Assembly: GCA_964558455.1 (NCBI GenBank)
Contig: CAZLEE010000021.1
Coordinates: forward strand, 1 to 34,165
Source of the DNA: DASRLE01 sp964558455
GTDB taxonomy: Bacteria > Verrucomicrobiota > Verrucomicrobiia > Limisphaerales > Palsa-1400
Length of the DNA: 34,165 nucleotides
Direction of reading: 5' to 3'
Shown piece after piece: positions 26,491-34,165 of the stretch (the first letter of the stretch is position 1; each line of letters begins with the position of its first letter). Both the position numbers and the translations under genes were made by a program. The notes beneath the pieces were generated by a model that ran no database searches, had not been told where the DNA came from, and saw only the letters and a program-made list of their open reading frames with translations.

Positions 26491-26528
26491 GCACTACCCG
26501 CATTGAAATACAGCAATGCGGGTAGTGC
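26491..26528. repeat. 15-bp perfect inverted repeat beside a -10 box
   Basis: GCACTACCCGCATTG (26491-26505) and CAATGCGGGTAGTGC (26514-26528) are exact inverted repeats with an 8-nt loop. Read on the minus strand it is followed by AGCCTTTTT, so it could terminate leftward transcription. On the plus strand it directly precedes TATAAT, so it could be an operator. No gene to its right is read leftward, which makes a pure terminator role puzzling. Confidence 0.6.
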
Positions 26529-26531
26529 GAT

Positions 26532-26537
26532 TATAAT
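26532..26537 (+). promoter_or_regulatory. consensus -10 box (TATAAT)
   Basis: TATAAT is an exact -10 hexamer, rare in this GC-rich DNA. The best -35-like element, TTGAAA at 26503-26508, is 23 bases away and lies inside the inverted repeat, so spacing is poor unless an activator is used. It would start a leader of about 200 bases for the gene at 26743. Confidence 0.4.
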
Positions 26538-26576
26538 GTGACTTGTGCGCGGGAGGGCAAGAGAAAAACAAACAGG

Positions 26577-26704
26577 GGAAAAACATGCTTTTTCCGTGGG
26601 ACCAGGGAACTGTGTGTCAACTATAACATTCCTTTGGTGTCTTTTTTATTCCCGTGTGCGGCTGGCGGAAGCCATCAGACCGAATCTGCCTGCATTCAGA
26701 TTCG
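26577..26704 (+). promoter_or_regulatory. structured 5' leader with two hairpins
   Basis: Two exact hairpins lie in the leader: GGAAAAA/TTTTTCC (26577-26583 and 26589-26595, loop CATGC) and CGAATCTG/CAGATTCG (26681-26688 and 26697-26704, 8-nt loop). The second ends 38 bases before the start codon. An in-frame extension of the downstream gene reads through here from 26545, but its translation is unlike the family and basic/low quality. I do not recognise a known riboswitch. Confidence 0.35.
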
Positions 26705-26742
26705 CTTTGAAGTTTTGTTCCCGCCCGCCTACCTTGCAACTG

Positions 26743-27447
26743 ATGTTCGAAGCTTCCGAGCTGTTTGATTTGAGCCAGACACAGCACGCCGCCATTTTTG
26801 AGGGCTGCCGTTTCGCGTGGGATGCTTTGCCCAAAATCGCCCCGTTCCTCGCACAACATCTCCCTCCCGGCCAGCATCACCGCTCCGAGGGGAGCGTCCT
26901 TGTCGGCGACCGCGTTTTCATCGGCCCGGGCACCTTGCTCGAGGATGGCGTGATGATCAAAGGCCCCGCCTTCATCGGGCGGAACTGCCAGATCCGGCAT
27001 AACGCCTACATCCGCGAAAACGTCATCATTGGCGACGATTGCGTGGTGGGCAACTCGACCGAGATCAAAAACTCCCTGCTTTTCAACCACGCCCAAGCGC
27101 CCCATTTCAACTACGTGGGCGACTCCATTCTCGGCTGCCGGGCGCATCTTGGCGCCGGGGTTAAAATTTCCAACTTCAGCCTGTTTCACAGCACCATCAC
27201 GGTGGAAATCGACGGCCAACCCTTTGACACCGGCCTGCGCAAATTCGGCGCCCTCCTGGGAGACGCCTGCGAAATCGGCTGCAACGCCGTCCTGAGTCCG
27301 GGCAGCATCATCGGGCGCGAGTCGGTGGTTTATCCCAATGTCTCGTGGCGCGGCGTCTTCCCCGCGCGCATGATTGTCAAGAACAGAGCCGCCCAGGAGG
27401 TCGTGATGCGGCGCCGGCGCGACGACCAACCGGAATCCGGCCGATGA
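26743..27447 (+). CDS. left-handed beta-helix acyl/acetyltransferase
   Basis: A 234-residue protein of the hexapeptide-repeat type (LpxA/GlmU C-terminal-like). The repeats run from about residue 48 to 200: 'VLVGDRVFIGPGTLLEDGV', 'FIGRNCQIRHNAYIRENVI', 'IGDDCVVGNSTEIKNSLLF', later 'IGCNAVLSPGSIIGRESVV'. Such domains transfer acyl or acetyl groups to sugar nucleotides or amino sugars; without the nucleotidyltransferase half of GlmU the substrate is open. I start at 26743 ('MFEASELFDL') because upstream frame content is not conserved-looking. The stop overlaps the helicase start as ATGA. A structured leader lies upstream. Confidence 0.8.
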   Translation: MFEASELFDLSQTQHAAIFEGCRFAWDALPKIAPFLAQHLPPGQHHRSEGSVLVGDRVFIGPGTLLEDGVMIKGPAFIGRNCQIRHNAYIRENVIIGDDCVVGNSTEIKNSLLFNHAQAPHFNYVGDSILGCRAHLGAGVKISNFSLFHSTITVEIDGQPFDTGLRKFGALLGDACEIGCNAVLSPGSIIGRESVVYPNVSWRGVFPARMIVKNRAAQEVVMRRRRDDQPESGR

Positions 27448-29531
27448 TCCGTCTGGTCGAAGATCAACCGGCGGAAAGTTCCAACAGCCTGGTCGGACAG
27501 GTTGCCGAAATTTTTTCCCCCACGGGCATTTTATCCAAGTCCAGGAACTTCGAGTACCGCCCGCAGCAGCAGAAAATGGCCGTCGCCGTCGCCGAATCGC
27601 TTGAGGAAAAAAAGCATTTGATCGTCGAGGCCGGGACAGGGGTGGGCAAGAGCCTGGCCTATTTGGTTCCCGCCATTCTCCATGCGGTGGCCCGCCACAA
27701 GAAAGCCGTCATCTCCACCCACACCATCAATTTGCAGGAGCAACTGATTGACAAGGACCTGCCCATGCTGGCCAAGGTGCTGCCGGTCCGGTTCAATTAC
27801 ACCATGCTCAAAGGGCGGCACAATTATCTTTGCACCCGGCGTCTGGCCAGGGCGGCGCGCCAGGCCAGCCAGCTTTTCACCACCCCGGAAGCGGGGGAAT
27901 TGCAGCGCATCATCGAATGGTCCCGAAAAACCGAGGACGGAAGCCTGTCCGATTTTGAGGTCGAACCCGATCCCCGCGTCTGGCAGCAGGTCTGTTCCGA
28001 ACGCGGCTTGTGTTCCCCCAAGGTCTGCGGACACCAGTCCGACTTCGTCAAGGACGGCGGTCCGTGCTGTTTTTTCCAGCAAGCTCGCAGCCGCATCCTG
28101 TCGGCGGACGTTCTTGTTCTCAACCACACCCTGTTTTTTTTGCAACTGGGGGGATTGGAAGAGGAATCGGAAGGCGGCGTGCTGTTCAAGAATGATTTCG
28201 TCATCTTTGACGAGGCGCACACGGTGGAAAAAGTCGCCTCGCGCCACATTGGGCTGAGTCTTTCCAGCGCGCAACTGCGCTACGCCCTGCACCAACTCTG
28301 GAACCCGCAAACCAAGAAGGGCCAACTGGCCATCCTGCGCCGCGGGCCGGAGAAACTGGTGACGGAAGTGCTCAAGGAAGCCGACGTTTTTTTCGCCGCA
28401 GTCGAGGAAGCCTGCGACGGTATTGCCGGCGAACGCGTTGCCCGCGAGGACGCCAGCCGCCGCTGGAGCGAATTGCGCGTCCGCCGCGCCGATTTGGTGA
28501 AGGATAATCTTACCCTTCCCTTGCAACGGGTGCGCGAGGAAGTCAACGCCCTGATTAAAGTCGTGGACGACAAGGATACCGCGCAGGAATTGACCGAGTG
28601 CAACCGGCGTCTGGCCGAACTGCGCGAGGAGATCGCCGTTTTCCTGAGCCAACGCGAGGCCGACCATGTCTATTGGGTGGAACGCGCCGGGAAAGCCCAG
28701 CGCAACCTCACCCTCAACGCCGCGCCCATTGATGTGGCCGATTACCTCCGCCAAAGGTTGTTCAACGCCGACACCTCCATCATCATGACCAGCGCCACCC
28801 TCGCCGTCGCGGACGGCGCTGACCCGAAGGCTGCCACATCCGCCGGCGCGAAAAAATCCCCCCTCCTTTATTTTGCCCGGCAGGTGGGCGGCGAGAAATC
28901 CACTTTGCTCCAGGCCGGGTCCCCCTTCGATTACGCGCGGCAGATGAAGTTATACGTCGCCGGCAAAATGCCCGACCCGCGCGACGCCCAATACCAGGAC
29001 AGTCTGGTGCGGTGGATAGGGCATTTTGTCCGCATGACCCACGGCAAGGCGTTTGTGCTTTTCACAAATTTCAAATTGATGCTCGAAGTCGGACGGCGCA
29101 TGGAGCCTTTCTTTGACGAACTGGGCATCGCCTGTTTCATCCAAGGCACCGGCACCCCGCGCTCGCTCCTGCTCGAACGGTTCAAGCGCGACACCGACTC
29201 CGTTCTCTTTGGCACGGACAGTTTTTGGCAGGGGGTCGATGTTCCGGGCGAATCGTTGTCCAACGTCATCATCACGCGCCTGCCCTTCGCCGTGCCGGAC
29301 CATCCCTTGGTCGAGGCGAAGATTGAAAGCATTGAGGCGCGCGGGGGCAATTCCTTCATGGAATATTCGCTGCCCGAAGCCATTTTGAAATTCCGGCAGG
29401 GCGTGGGGCGCCTGATCCGCACCAAGACCGACCAGGGTATCGTGGTGGTTTTGGACAACCGGGTGTTGACGAAAAAGTACGGGCAGGCTTTTCTTAAGGC
29501 CGCGCCCCAATGTCCGATGGAAATTGTTTAG
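27444..29531 (+). CDS. dinG: DinG-type ATP-dependent DNA helicase
   Basis: A 695-residue superfamily 2 helicase of the DinG/XPD group, unwinding DNA (including R-loops and forked structures) 5' to 3' with an iron-sulfur cluster. Motifs: Walker A EAGTGVGKS (62-70), DEAH (256-259), 'MTSATLA', 'LFTNFKLMLE', and late 'FRQGVGRLIRTKTDQG'. Candidate cluster cysteines are Cys130, Cys190, Cys195 and Cys208/209, placed between motifs Ia and II as in the family. The ATG at 27444 overlaps the upstream stop; a longer frame from 27345 is antisense-like and unnecessary. Coupling of a helicase to a sugar acyltransferase has no obvious functional logic. Confidence 0.87.
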   Translation: MIRLVEDQPAESSNSLVGQVAEIFSPTGILSKSRNFEYRPQQQKMAVAVAESLEEKKHLIVEAGTGVGKSLAYLVPAILHAVARHKKAVISTHTINLQEQLIDKDLPMLAKVLPVRFNYTMLKGRHNYLCTRRLARAARQASQLFTTPEAGELQRIIEWSRKTEDGSLSDFEVEPDPRVWQQVCSERGLCSPKVCGHQSDFVKDGGPCCFFQQARSRILSADVLVLNHTLFFLQLGGLEEESEGGVLFKNDFVIFDEAHTVEKVASRHIGLSLSSAQLRYALHQLWNPQTKKGQLAILRRGPEKLVTEVLKEADVFFAAVEEACDGIAGERVAREDASRRWSELRVRRADLVKDNLTLPLQRVREEVNALIKVVDDKDTAQELTECNRRLAELREEIAVFLSQREADHVYWVERAGKAQRNLTLNAAPIDVADYLRQRLFNADTSIIMTSATLAVADGADPKAATSAGAKKSPLLYFARQVGGEKSTLLQAGSPFDYARQMKLYVAGKMPDPRDAQYQDSLVRWIGHFVRMTHGKAFVLFTNFKLMLEVGRRMEPFFDELGIACFIQGTGTPRSLLLERFKRDTDSVLFGTDSFWQGVDVPGESLSNVIITRLPFAVPDHPLVEAKIESIEARGGNSFMEYSLPEAILKFRQGVGRLIRTKTDQGIVVVLDNRVLTKKYGQAFLKAAPQCPMEIV

Positions 29532-29598
29532 GGGCCGAAATAAGCTGTGTCCAAACCGCCTTTTTAGTATAGCATGGCGCAGAATTTTCTGGAAAGTT

Positions 29599-30378
29599 GT
29601 GAACGAAGAATCATCTCTTGGATTTGTGGCATTGGCCTTTGCGCTCGCCGTTGGCGGCGGGGCGCTCGGCGCGATTTTGGGCACTTCGCACAAACGTTTG
29701 TGCGCGTTGATCAGCGTCGGGGCCGGCTCGCTCCTGGGCGTGACTTTATTTGGCATTCTGCCCGAAACGGTCGGGGACCTTAATTGGTGGGAATTGGTGC
29801 TGGCGCTGGTCTCCGGTTACGCGGTGTTTTCGCTGGTGAGCAAATACATTTTCCACGTTTGCCCGGCTTGCGCCGCCAGTCATTTTGACGAGGCCACCAC
29901 CCACCGGTTCAGCGAGATTGCCTCGGCCATGATGCTGGCTTTGGGCATTCACTGCACGGTTGACGGTTTGGCCATCTCAGCCGGAAGCGAGGCCCATGGC
30001 ACCGCCACCACCAGCGGCCACATTATTGTTCTTTCGATCATCCTGGCCGTCTGTGTGCATAAGGTTCCCGAAGGCCTTGCCCTGGGCGCATTGTTGCGCG
30101 GCGCCGGATTGCGGACTCAGGGAATTATCTGGCGGGTGTTTGCGGTGGAATCCACCACCGTTTTAGGCGGCGTCGCGGGCTGGCTCTTTTTCCCCGACGC
30201 CTCCCGTTTCTGGGTGTCGGCGGCTCTGGCTCACGCCGGGGGCGGGTTCATTTATCTGGCGACCCATGCGGTCATAGGCGAAATCATCAAGCACCACAAA
30301 GCCCTCGTCCTGGGTTGTTTTTGCGCCGGGATCGGCCTGATTGGCTCGTTGGAACTGCTATTGCGCTTCTTCCACTGA
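29599..30378 (+). CDS. ZIP family metal transporter
   Basis: A 259-residue membrane protein with about eight helices that imports divalent metals such as zinc into the cytoplasm. The family signatures are clear: 'HCTVDG' (His118, Asp122) in helix 4 and 'HKVPEG' (His154, Glu158) in helix 5. The loop before helix 4 contains 'HVCPACAASH' and 'EATTHRFSE', a likely metal-binding stretch. I chose the GTG at 29599 with GGAAAG just upstream; a TTG at 29524 would overlap the helicase stop and add a non-hydrophobic tail. It ends six bases from the opposing TAXI gene. Confidence 0.85.
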   Translation: MNEESSLGFVALAFALAVGGGALGAILGTSHKRLCALISVGAGSLLGVTLFGILPETVGDLNWWELVLALVSGYAVFSLVSKYIFHVCPACAASHFDEATTHRFSEIASAMMLALGIHCTVDGLAISAGSEAHGTATTSGHIIVLSIILAVCVHKVPEGLALGALLRGAGLRTQGIIWRVFAVESTTVLGGVAGWLFFPDASRFWVSAALAHAGGGFIYLATHAVIGEIIKHHKALVLGCFCAGIGLIGSLELLLRFFH

Positions 30379-30384
30379 AATGCC

Positions 30385-31776
30385 TCAGCGCGGTTTGGCG
30401 CAGATTTGATCGAGCCGTTCGCGAACAGAGGAAACGTTTCCGCGCAGACCGTAGAACTGGTCGGCAAAGGACGCGGGCACCTTCATCTTGTTGACCTCGA
30501 TTTCAATGTGTTTGATCTGGGCCAGAAGCTGGCCGCATTTGACTGGTTCGCCATCCTCCGGAATCTCCCGTTCCAATCTGAGCAAGGCGCGGTACCAGCC
30601 GGTGATGCGCATCTGCATGCGCCATCTGATGGCGGCAGGGATCAGCCGCATGCCCGGAATCAGCACCACGATCAACGGCAAAAAAACCACCAAAACACGG
30701 CTCAACAGGCTGGCCAGCCAGAACGGTATCCAAGTGGTGTTGTAAATAAACCTCTTGCCCGACTGTTGGTAGCGGACGGCCTCTTCGCTGATGGGGAAGG
30801 CGTGTTCGGTTAGCGCTGGAAATTCATTCTGCCGCTTGAATACCCCGGCTCCTCCATGCGTTTTTTTCATCGCCTCGCTTAACAGGTCCGACAACGCCGG
30901 ATGCAGCGTCGGCTTCGCTATCAGTTCAACTGTCGGCCCGATCAGATAAACATCGTGGTCCGGGATGTTTTTGCCAAAATCCATTAATCCCTGCGGCATG
31001 ATCAGTTTGTTTACGTAGGGGATCCGGCGCGTGTAACCGTCCGCCTGCGCAAAGTCAAAAAGCCGGACGTTGATCCGGTAAAGATTGGATATGACCTGTT
31101 GCGAGGTCGAATCGGACATCAGAAAAATCGCGTCCACCTGTTCACGCATCAGGGCGTCAGCCGCCTCGTCCCCGTCATAATCCTCCAGCTTCGTCGTTCC
31201 GTTGGTTTTGATGTCGTTCAGGGCCAGCAAGCGCAAGGCCAGCGACCGCGTGCCGCTTCCCGGCGCTCCAATGGCGATGCGTTTCCCGGCAAACTCGGAC
31301 AGGAGATTGACCGGCTCCGGGCTGCGATAAAATATAAGGAGCGGCGCATAGGTGATGCTGCCCAGCGAAACCAGTGTATTGCTGTCGGGCTGGTTGGTCA
31401 CGCCGCCCTGCACGAATCCAACGTCAACCTTGGACTTGGGATCGTTCAGCCGCTCCAGATTTTGCAGCGACCCTTCCGAGGAGAGGATTTTCAGGGTGAT
31501 ACCCTTTTCCTTGAGGGCTTTCTGGTACCTTTCCGCGTAAATATGGAACGAACTTCCCGGAGCACCCGCCGTGATGGTGATCGTTTTGGGCGGCGCGGAA
31601 TGGATGGACCAATAAACCGCCAGCCCGATCAACAGCACGTTTGTTATCACCACCACCGCCGCCAGCTTGCGGCTGATCCCGAAAATTTCGATCAACGGCG
31701 CGGACAGCGTGTTGAGGCGTTTTTTTAAACGGGTCCTGAGACGTTCTTTGATGTGATTGGCGAGTTCCTGGGACAT
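30385..31776 (-). CDS. membrane-anchored TAXI-type solute-binding protein
   Basis: A 463-residue protein. A helix at about 36-58 anchors it, and residues about 65-355 form a TAXI/NMT1-type periplasmic binding domain ('ITAGAPGSSFHIYAERYQ', 'VDVGFVQGG', 'RIAIGAPGSGTRSLALRLL'). Two further helices near 365-400 ('WLASLLSRVLVVFLPLIVVL') are followed by a cytoplasmic alpha-helical tail of about 60 residues. TAXI proteins normally deliver carboxylates to a TRAP permease; no permease gene is adjacent. The extra membrane and cytoplasmic parts suggest a sensor-like or stand-alone role (inference). It is the third gene of a minus-strand run, 27 bases after the phosphohexomutase. Confidence 0.8.
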   Translation of the reverse strand: MSQELANHIKERLRTRLKKRLNTLSAPLIEIFGISRKLAAVVVITNVLLIGLAVYWSIHSAPPKTITITAGAPGSSFHIYAERYQKALKEKGITLKILSSEGSLQNLERLNDPKSKVDVGFVQGGVTNQPDSNTLVSLGSITYAPLLIFYRSPEPVNLLSEFAGKRIAIGAPGSGTRSLALRLLALNDIKTNGTTKLEDYDGDEAADALMREQVDAIFLMSDSTSQQVISNLYRINVRLFDFAQADGYTRRIPYVNKLIMPQGLMDFGKNIPDHDVYLIGPTVELIAKPTLHPALSDLLSEAMKKTHGGAGVFKRQNEFPALTEHAFPISEEAVRYQQSGKRFIYNTTWIPFWLASLLSRVLVVFLPLIVVLIPGMRLIPAAIRWRMQMRITGWYRALLRLEREIPEDGEPVKCGQLLAQIKHIEIEVNKMKVPASFADQFYGLRGNVSSVRERLDQICAKPR

Positions 31777-31803
31777 GATCGGATTTGAAAGTTTGAGACG
31801 GCC

Positions 31804-33240
31804 TCAGGACTTCAGTATGGCTGTGCAGGCCTGGCGCAATTTCTCCAAATCCGCCTTGCTCCGCGCCTCGATGTAGCACCGGAAAACCGGTTCCGTCCCG
31901 CTGGCCCGGAAGGCAACCCATTCGCCTTTCGGCAATAAAAATTTCCAGCCGTCTGTCGTGATGAATTTTTCCACAGGAAAGGCTCCGACGGTTTTTAATC
32001 CCTCGCCCAGCCGCGACCGCAAAGCCTCCTTTAACGCGGGATCCACCCGGATGTTGATGCGGTCGGTGTAAAATGCGCCCCCGATTTTATTGATTTCCTT
32101 CAGGATGCTCCCGAGCGACTTTTTCTCCACCGCCATTAATTCCGCCATCAGCAGGTCGGCCAGGATGCCGTCTTTTTCCGGCACATGCCCGCGCACGCTC
32201 AATCCGCCCGATTCTTCGCCGCCGACAATGACCGGCTCGCGTTCCATGACCGCGCCGATGTATTTGAACCCGACCGGCACTTCATGGACTTTGATGCCGA
32301 AATGCGCCGCAACCGCGTCCACCTGATGGCTGGTCACCACGGTTCGCACAGCCGAGCCTTTCCAGCCCCGGTTTTTAACCAGATGATACAACGTCAGCGC
32401 CAATACTTGATTGGGGGTCATCCATGTGCCGTCCGAATCCATCACGCCAAACCGGTCGGCGTCGCCGTCCGTGCCCAAGCCCAGCCGGGCCTTGCCCGCC
32501 AGCACTGTTTTCCGCACTTCGGTCAGATGCGCCGCGCTCGGTTCCGGTGGGTGGCCGCCGAAAAACGCGTCCAGATCGTCGTGAAAAACGGTCAAAACCG
32601 CCCCCGCCTTGCGCAGGAGCGTGTCCAGATAACCGCGCCCGCAACCATGCATCAAATCCACCGCGACCTTCAGCCGGGCTTTTTTGATCAGCGAAAGATT
32701 CGCCAGTTTGCGGATGTGTTTGAAATAGGCCGGCCGCGGATCAAAGGTCTTGCAATTGAAAGAGCCGCTTGTGGCCGGGAAGGTCCAACCCTCCGCCTGC
32801 CGCCGCGCGATCACGGTCTCGATCTCTTTCGTCGTTTCTTCCGGCGCCCCCGCCCCGTCGTAGCGCGAAAATTTGAAGCCCGAATATTCCGGCGGATTGT
32901 GGCTGGCCGTGATGTTGACGCCCCCGATTGATTTCCGCAGCCGGATGGAGAAGGCGAGAACAGGCGTCGGGGTGTCGCGGTTGCAAAGCAGCGGCGTCAA
33001 CCCGTTTGCGGCCAGGACTTCCGCCGTGGCCAGCGCGAACTCGCGACCCAGAAAACGGCAGTCGTAACCAATGATGACCTCCGGTTTCCGCCCATGGATG
33101 GGAGACCCGGCATCGGCCAGCTCCCGTTGCAAATATTCCGCCACCCCCTGGCTGGCCAGCCGGACGTTTTCGAAAGTAAAATCCCGCGCAATCAAAGCGC
33201 GCCAGCCCGCCGTGCCAAATTTGATCGGAGTCGCGCTCAC
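31804..33240 (-). CDS. alpha-D-phosphohexomutase (phosphogluco/phosphomannomutase)
   Basis: A 478-residue cytoplasmic enzyme interconverting hexose 1- and 6-phosphates. It has 'FGTAGWRALI' at the start, the catalytic serine in NITASHNPPEYSGFKF (Ser113), the metal loop GTDGDADRFG, the sugar-binding 'GGEESGGLSVRGH', and the phosphate-binding 'RASGTEPVFR'. Length and order of domains fit the family. The GTG start is one base after the nuoA stop (TAACGTG), so it is probably coupled to nuoA. Whether glucose, mannose or glucosamine phosphate is preferred cannot be read from these motifs. Confidence 0.92.
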   Translation of the reverse strand: MSATPIKFGTAGWRALIARDFTFENVRLASQGVAEYLQRELADAGSPIHGRKPEVIIGYDCRFLGREFALATAEVLAANGLTPLLCNRDTPTPVLAFSIRLRKSIGGVNITASHNPPEYSGFKFSRYDGAGAPEETTKEIETVIARRQAEGWTFPATSGSFNCKTFDPRPAYFKHIRKLANLSLIKKARLKVAVDLMHGCGRGYLDTLLRKAGAVLTVFHDDLDAFFGGHPPEPSAAHLTEVRKTVLAGKARLGLGTDGDADRFGVMDSDGTWMTPNQVLALTLYHLVKNRGWKGSAVRTVVTSHQVDAVAAHFGIKVHEVPVGFKYIGAVMEREPVIVGGEESGGLSVRGHVPEKDGILADLLMAELMAVEKKSLGSILKEINKIGGAFYTDRINIRVDPALKEALRSRLGEGLKTVGAFPVEKFITTDGWKFLLPKGEWVAFRASGTEPVFRCYIEARSKADLEKLRQACTAILKS

Positions 33241-33241
33241 G

Positions 33242-33634
33242 TTATTGTTTCCAGTCGAACGCCCCTTTTTTCAGCGCGTAAACATAGCCGACGAAAAGGA
33301 CGAACATAAAACATCCCATTGATCCGATGATCAGGCCCGCCTGCGACGCCAGCATCTCCCGGTAATTCACCGCCCATGGGTAAAGGAAAATCACTTCAAT
33401 ATCGAAAAGGATGAACAACATCGCCACCAGGTAAAACCGGACCGACAACCGGGTGTTGCTTTCCCCCACCGGCAACATGCCGCATTCGTAAGCCGTATCC
33501 TTGATGCGCGAATCCTTGCCCCGCTTGCCCAGGACCACCGACGCCACCAAAGTCCCCGCCGCAAACGCCACCGCGACGAGTCCGAGGAGGAACACCGGGA
33601 TATACTGCACGAGCTGGCTTTCTGGCATTACCAT
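33242..33634 (-). CDS. nuoA: NADH-quinone oxidoreductase subunit A
   Basis: A 130-residue inner-membrane subunit of complex I with three hydrophobic helices (about 10-32, 66-88, 96-118). 'YECGMLPVGESNTRLSVRFY' and 'FILFDIEVIFLYPWA' are hallmark NuoA stretches, including the cytoplasmic-side loop Cys and the conserved acidic residues of helix 2. ATGs at 33634 and 33628 are both possible. The other nuo genes do not follow; a phosphohexomutase does. The upstream neighbour is a tRNA gene. Confidence 0.92.
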   Translation of the reverse strand: MVMPESQLVQYIPVFLLGLVAVAFAAGTLVASVVLGKRGKDSRIKDTAYECGMLPVGESNTRLSVRFYLVAMLFILFDIEVIFLYPWAVNYREMLASQAGLIIGSMGCFMFVLFVGYVYALKKGAFDWKQ

Positions 33635-33705
33635 AACGGCATTTTAAAAACCCGTCCCCCCCTTTGGCAAGGCGCGATTTGCGCCCTCGCGGCGTCCGGG
33701 AAGGA

Positions 33706-33781
33706 TGGTACCCCCGCCCGGAATTGAACCGGGATGGACGGTTTAGGAAACCGCTCCTCTATCCATTTGAGGTACAGGGGC
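33706..33781 (-). tRNA. tRNA-Arg (anticodon CCU)
   Basis: On the minus strand, acceptor GCCCCTG (33781-33775) pairs with CGGGGGT near the 3' end, allowing two G-U pairs. The D-arm has CCTC/GAGG, the anticodon arm GCGGT/ACCGT with loop TTCCTAA (anticodon CCT), and the T-arm CCCGG/CCGGG with TTCAATT. Discriminator A and CCA are encoded (33709-33706). It reads AGG codons. Confidence 0.93.
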
Positions 33782-33785
33782 CACA

Positions 33786-34165
33786 AAGGCTGCGGGCAGC
33801 ATAATTCAAATCGCCGCCCAAAACAACGACAACTGCGCGGCGCGGCGCAGCGGAGCGGGTCGCAGGCGGGGGGGCAAAAAACACAGCAGTAATTTGAAAA
33901 GTAGAAATCTGGAAAATCGCTGGAAAAACCGGGATTCGGAATTAAACGCAATGCCGCGCCTGCCCCGTGGCCGGGTTGTCCGCTACTCTCCGGCATGGCA
34001 GAACGAACCATAGCTGGGCAGTTTTCTCTCTCATTTATTTTCCACCGCAGGCTGCGCATCCAACTGAAATGAACCGGTCTTCTGGACGAGGGCGACTGCT
34101 GTGATTTCATCGGGACGCCTTGACCGCCTGGGCTGGATATGTGCCGGGGGCTTGCCAATTCGGCG
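33786..34165. other. gene-free end region with repeat copy
   Basis: A GC-rich hairpin lies at 33833-33850 (CTGCGC/GCGCAG). The rest has no supported gene; a long minus-strand open frame across the tRNA and the repeat has unnatural composition. It holds the reversed dispersed repeat at 34005-34075. Confidence 0.5.
34005..34075 (-). repeat. dispersed repeat unit, reversed copy D
   Basis: Read on the minus strand this gives GGTTCATTT, then TTGGATGCGCAGCC, GCGGTGGAAAATAAATGAGA and 'CTATGGTTCG', the same block order as copies A (3-105) and C (754-947). The GGGGTCA end is not preserved. The conserved block across all three full copies is about 45 bases. Confidence 0.5.

Noticed and set aside
26166..26516. 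116-residue minus-strand frame upstream of the sugar operon
   Set aside because: No domain, no ribosome-binding site, and it crosses a perfect inverted repeat. It is better read as leader and promoter DNA.
26545..26742. N-terminal extension of the beta-helix transferase
   Set aside because: The translation is basic, unlike the family, and overlaps two perfect hairpins. The ATG at 26743 gives a normal family start.
33628..34158. 176-residue minus-strand frame
   Set aside because: It runs through a clear tRNA gene and a dispersed repeat.

Overview
The window looks like a chromosomal stretch of a Gram-negative, fairly GC-rich member of the Verrucomicrobiota; this is inference from protein content, not from a marker gene. 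The pointers are two exported proteins with PEP-CTERM sorting signals, a C-terminal Ig-like domain with the 'LEQNSDLSTTNW' type of motif common in secreted verrucomicrobial proteins, a FucP-type transporter/ribulokinase/GH31 sugar block, outer-membrane lipid and lipoprotein machinery, and gene-free stretches full of short dispersed repeats.

Layout. 1-1076: repeat-rich DNA without a credible gene. 1077-2054: PEP-CTERM beta-propeller protein. 2055-2928: a second repeat-rich gap. 2929-11028: a cluster that matches much of the lipid, transport and tailoring half of an aryl-polyene (APE, xanthomonadin/flexirubin-like) pathway: GT2 glycosyltransferase, small membrane protein, a conserved unknown with a possible Cys-His-Asp triad, AMP-ligase, and a minus-strand four-gene operon (DUF3261-like lipoprotein, MMPL exporter fused to an LpxL/HtrB-type acyltransferase, LolA-like protein, FabZ-like dehydratase) whose junctions all overlap as ATGA. 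No ketosynthase, acyl carrier protein, ketoreductase or thioesterase lies in the window. 11073-11592: a minimal nucleotidyltransferase beside a truncated HI0074-like partner. 11727-14009: a PEP-CTERM domain fused in frame to a C39-like secreted protein, closed by a strong terminator. 14333-18842: an LTA-synthase-type phosphoglycerol transferase and a U32 (RlhA-like) protein.

18914-26145 is a minus-strand sugar operon, read in the order periplasmic mutarotase-like protein, FucP-type symporter, L-ribulokinase, exported GH31 glycosidase. Together they suggest release, import and phosphorylation of a pentose such as L-arabinose/L-ribulose, although isomerase and epimerase genes are absent. 26490-26742 is a structured leader with a consensus -10 box in front of a left-handed beta-helix acyltransferase gene, coupled by ATGA to a DinG-type iron-sulfur helicase. 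A ZIP metal transporter follows. On the minus strand the final block is tRNA-Arg(CCU), an isolated nuoA, a phosphohexomutase one base behind it, and a membrane-anchored TAXI-type binding protein. The last 380 bases again carry a copy of the dispersed repeat seen at the left end.

The most interesting points are the rearranged partial APE-like cluster with its exporter-acyltransferase fusion and unknown triad protein, the PEP-CTERM/C39-like fusion with an internal sorting signal, the structured leader at 26490-26742, and the dispersed element bounded by GGGGTCA and TGACCCC.
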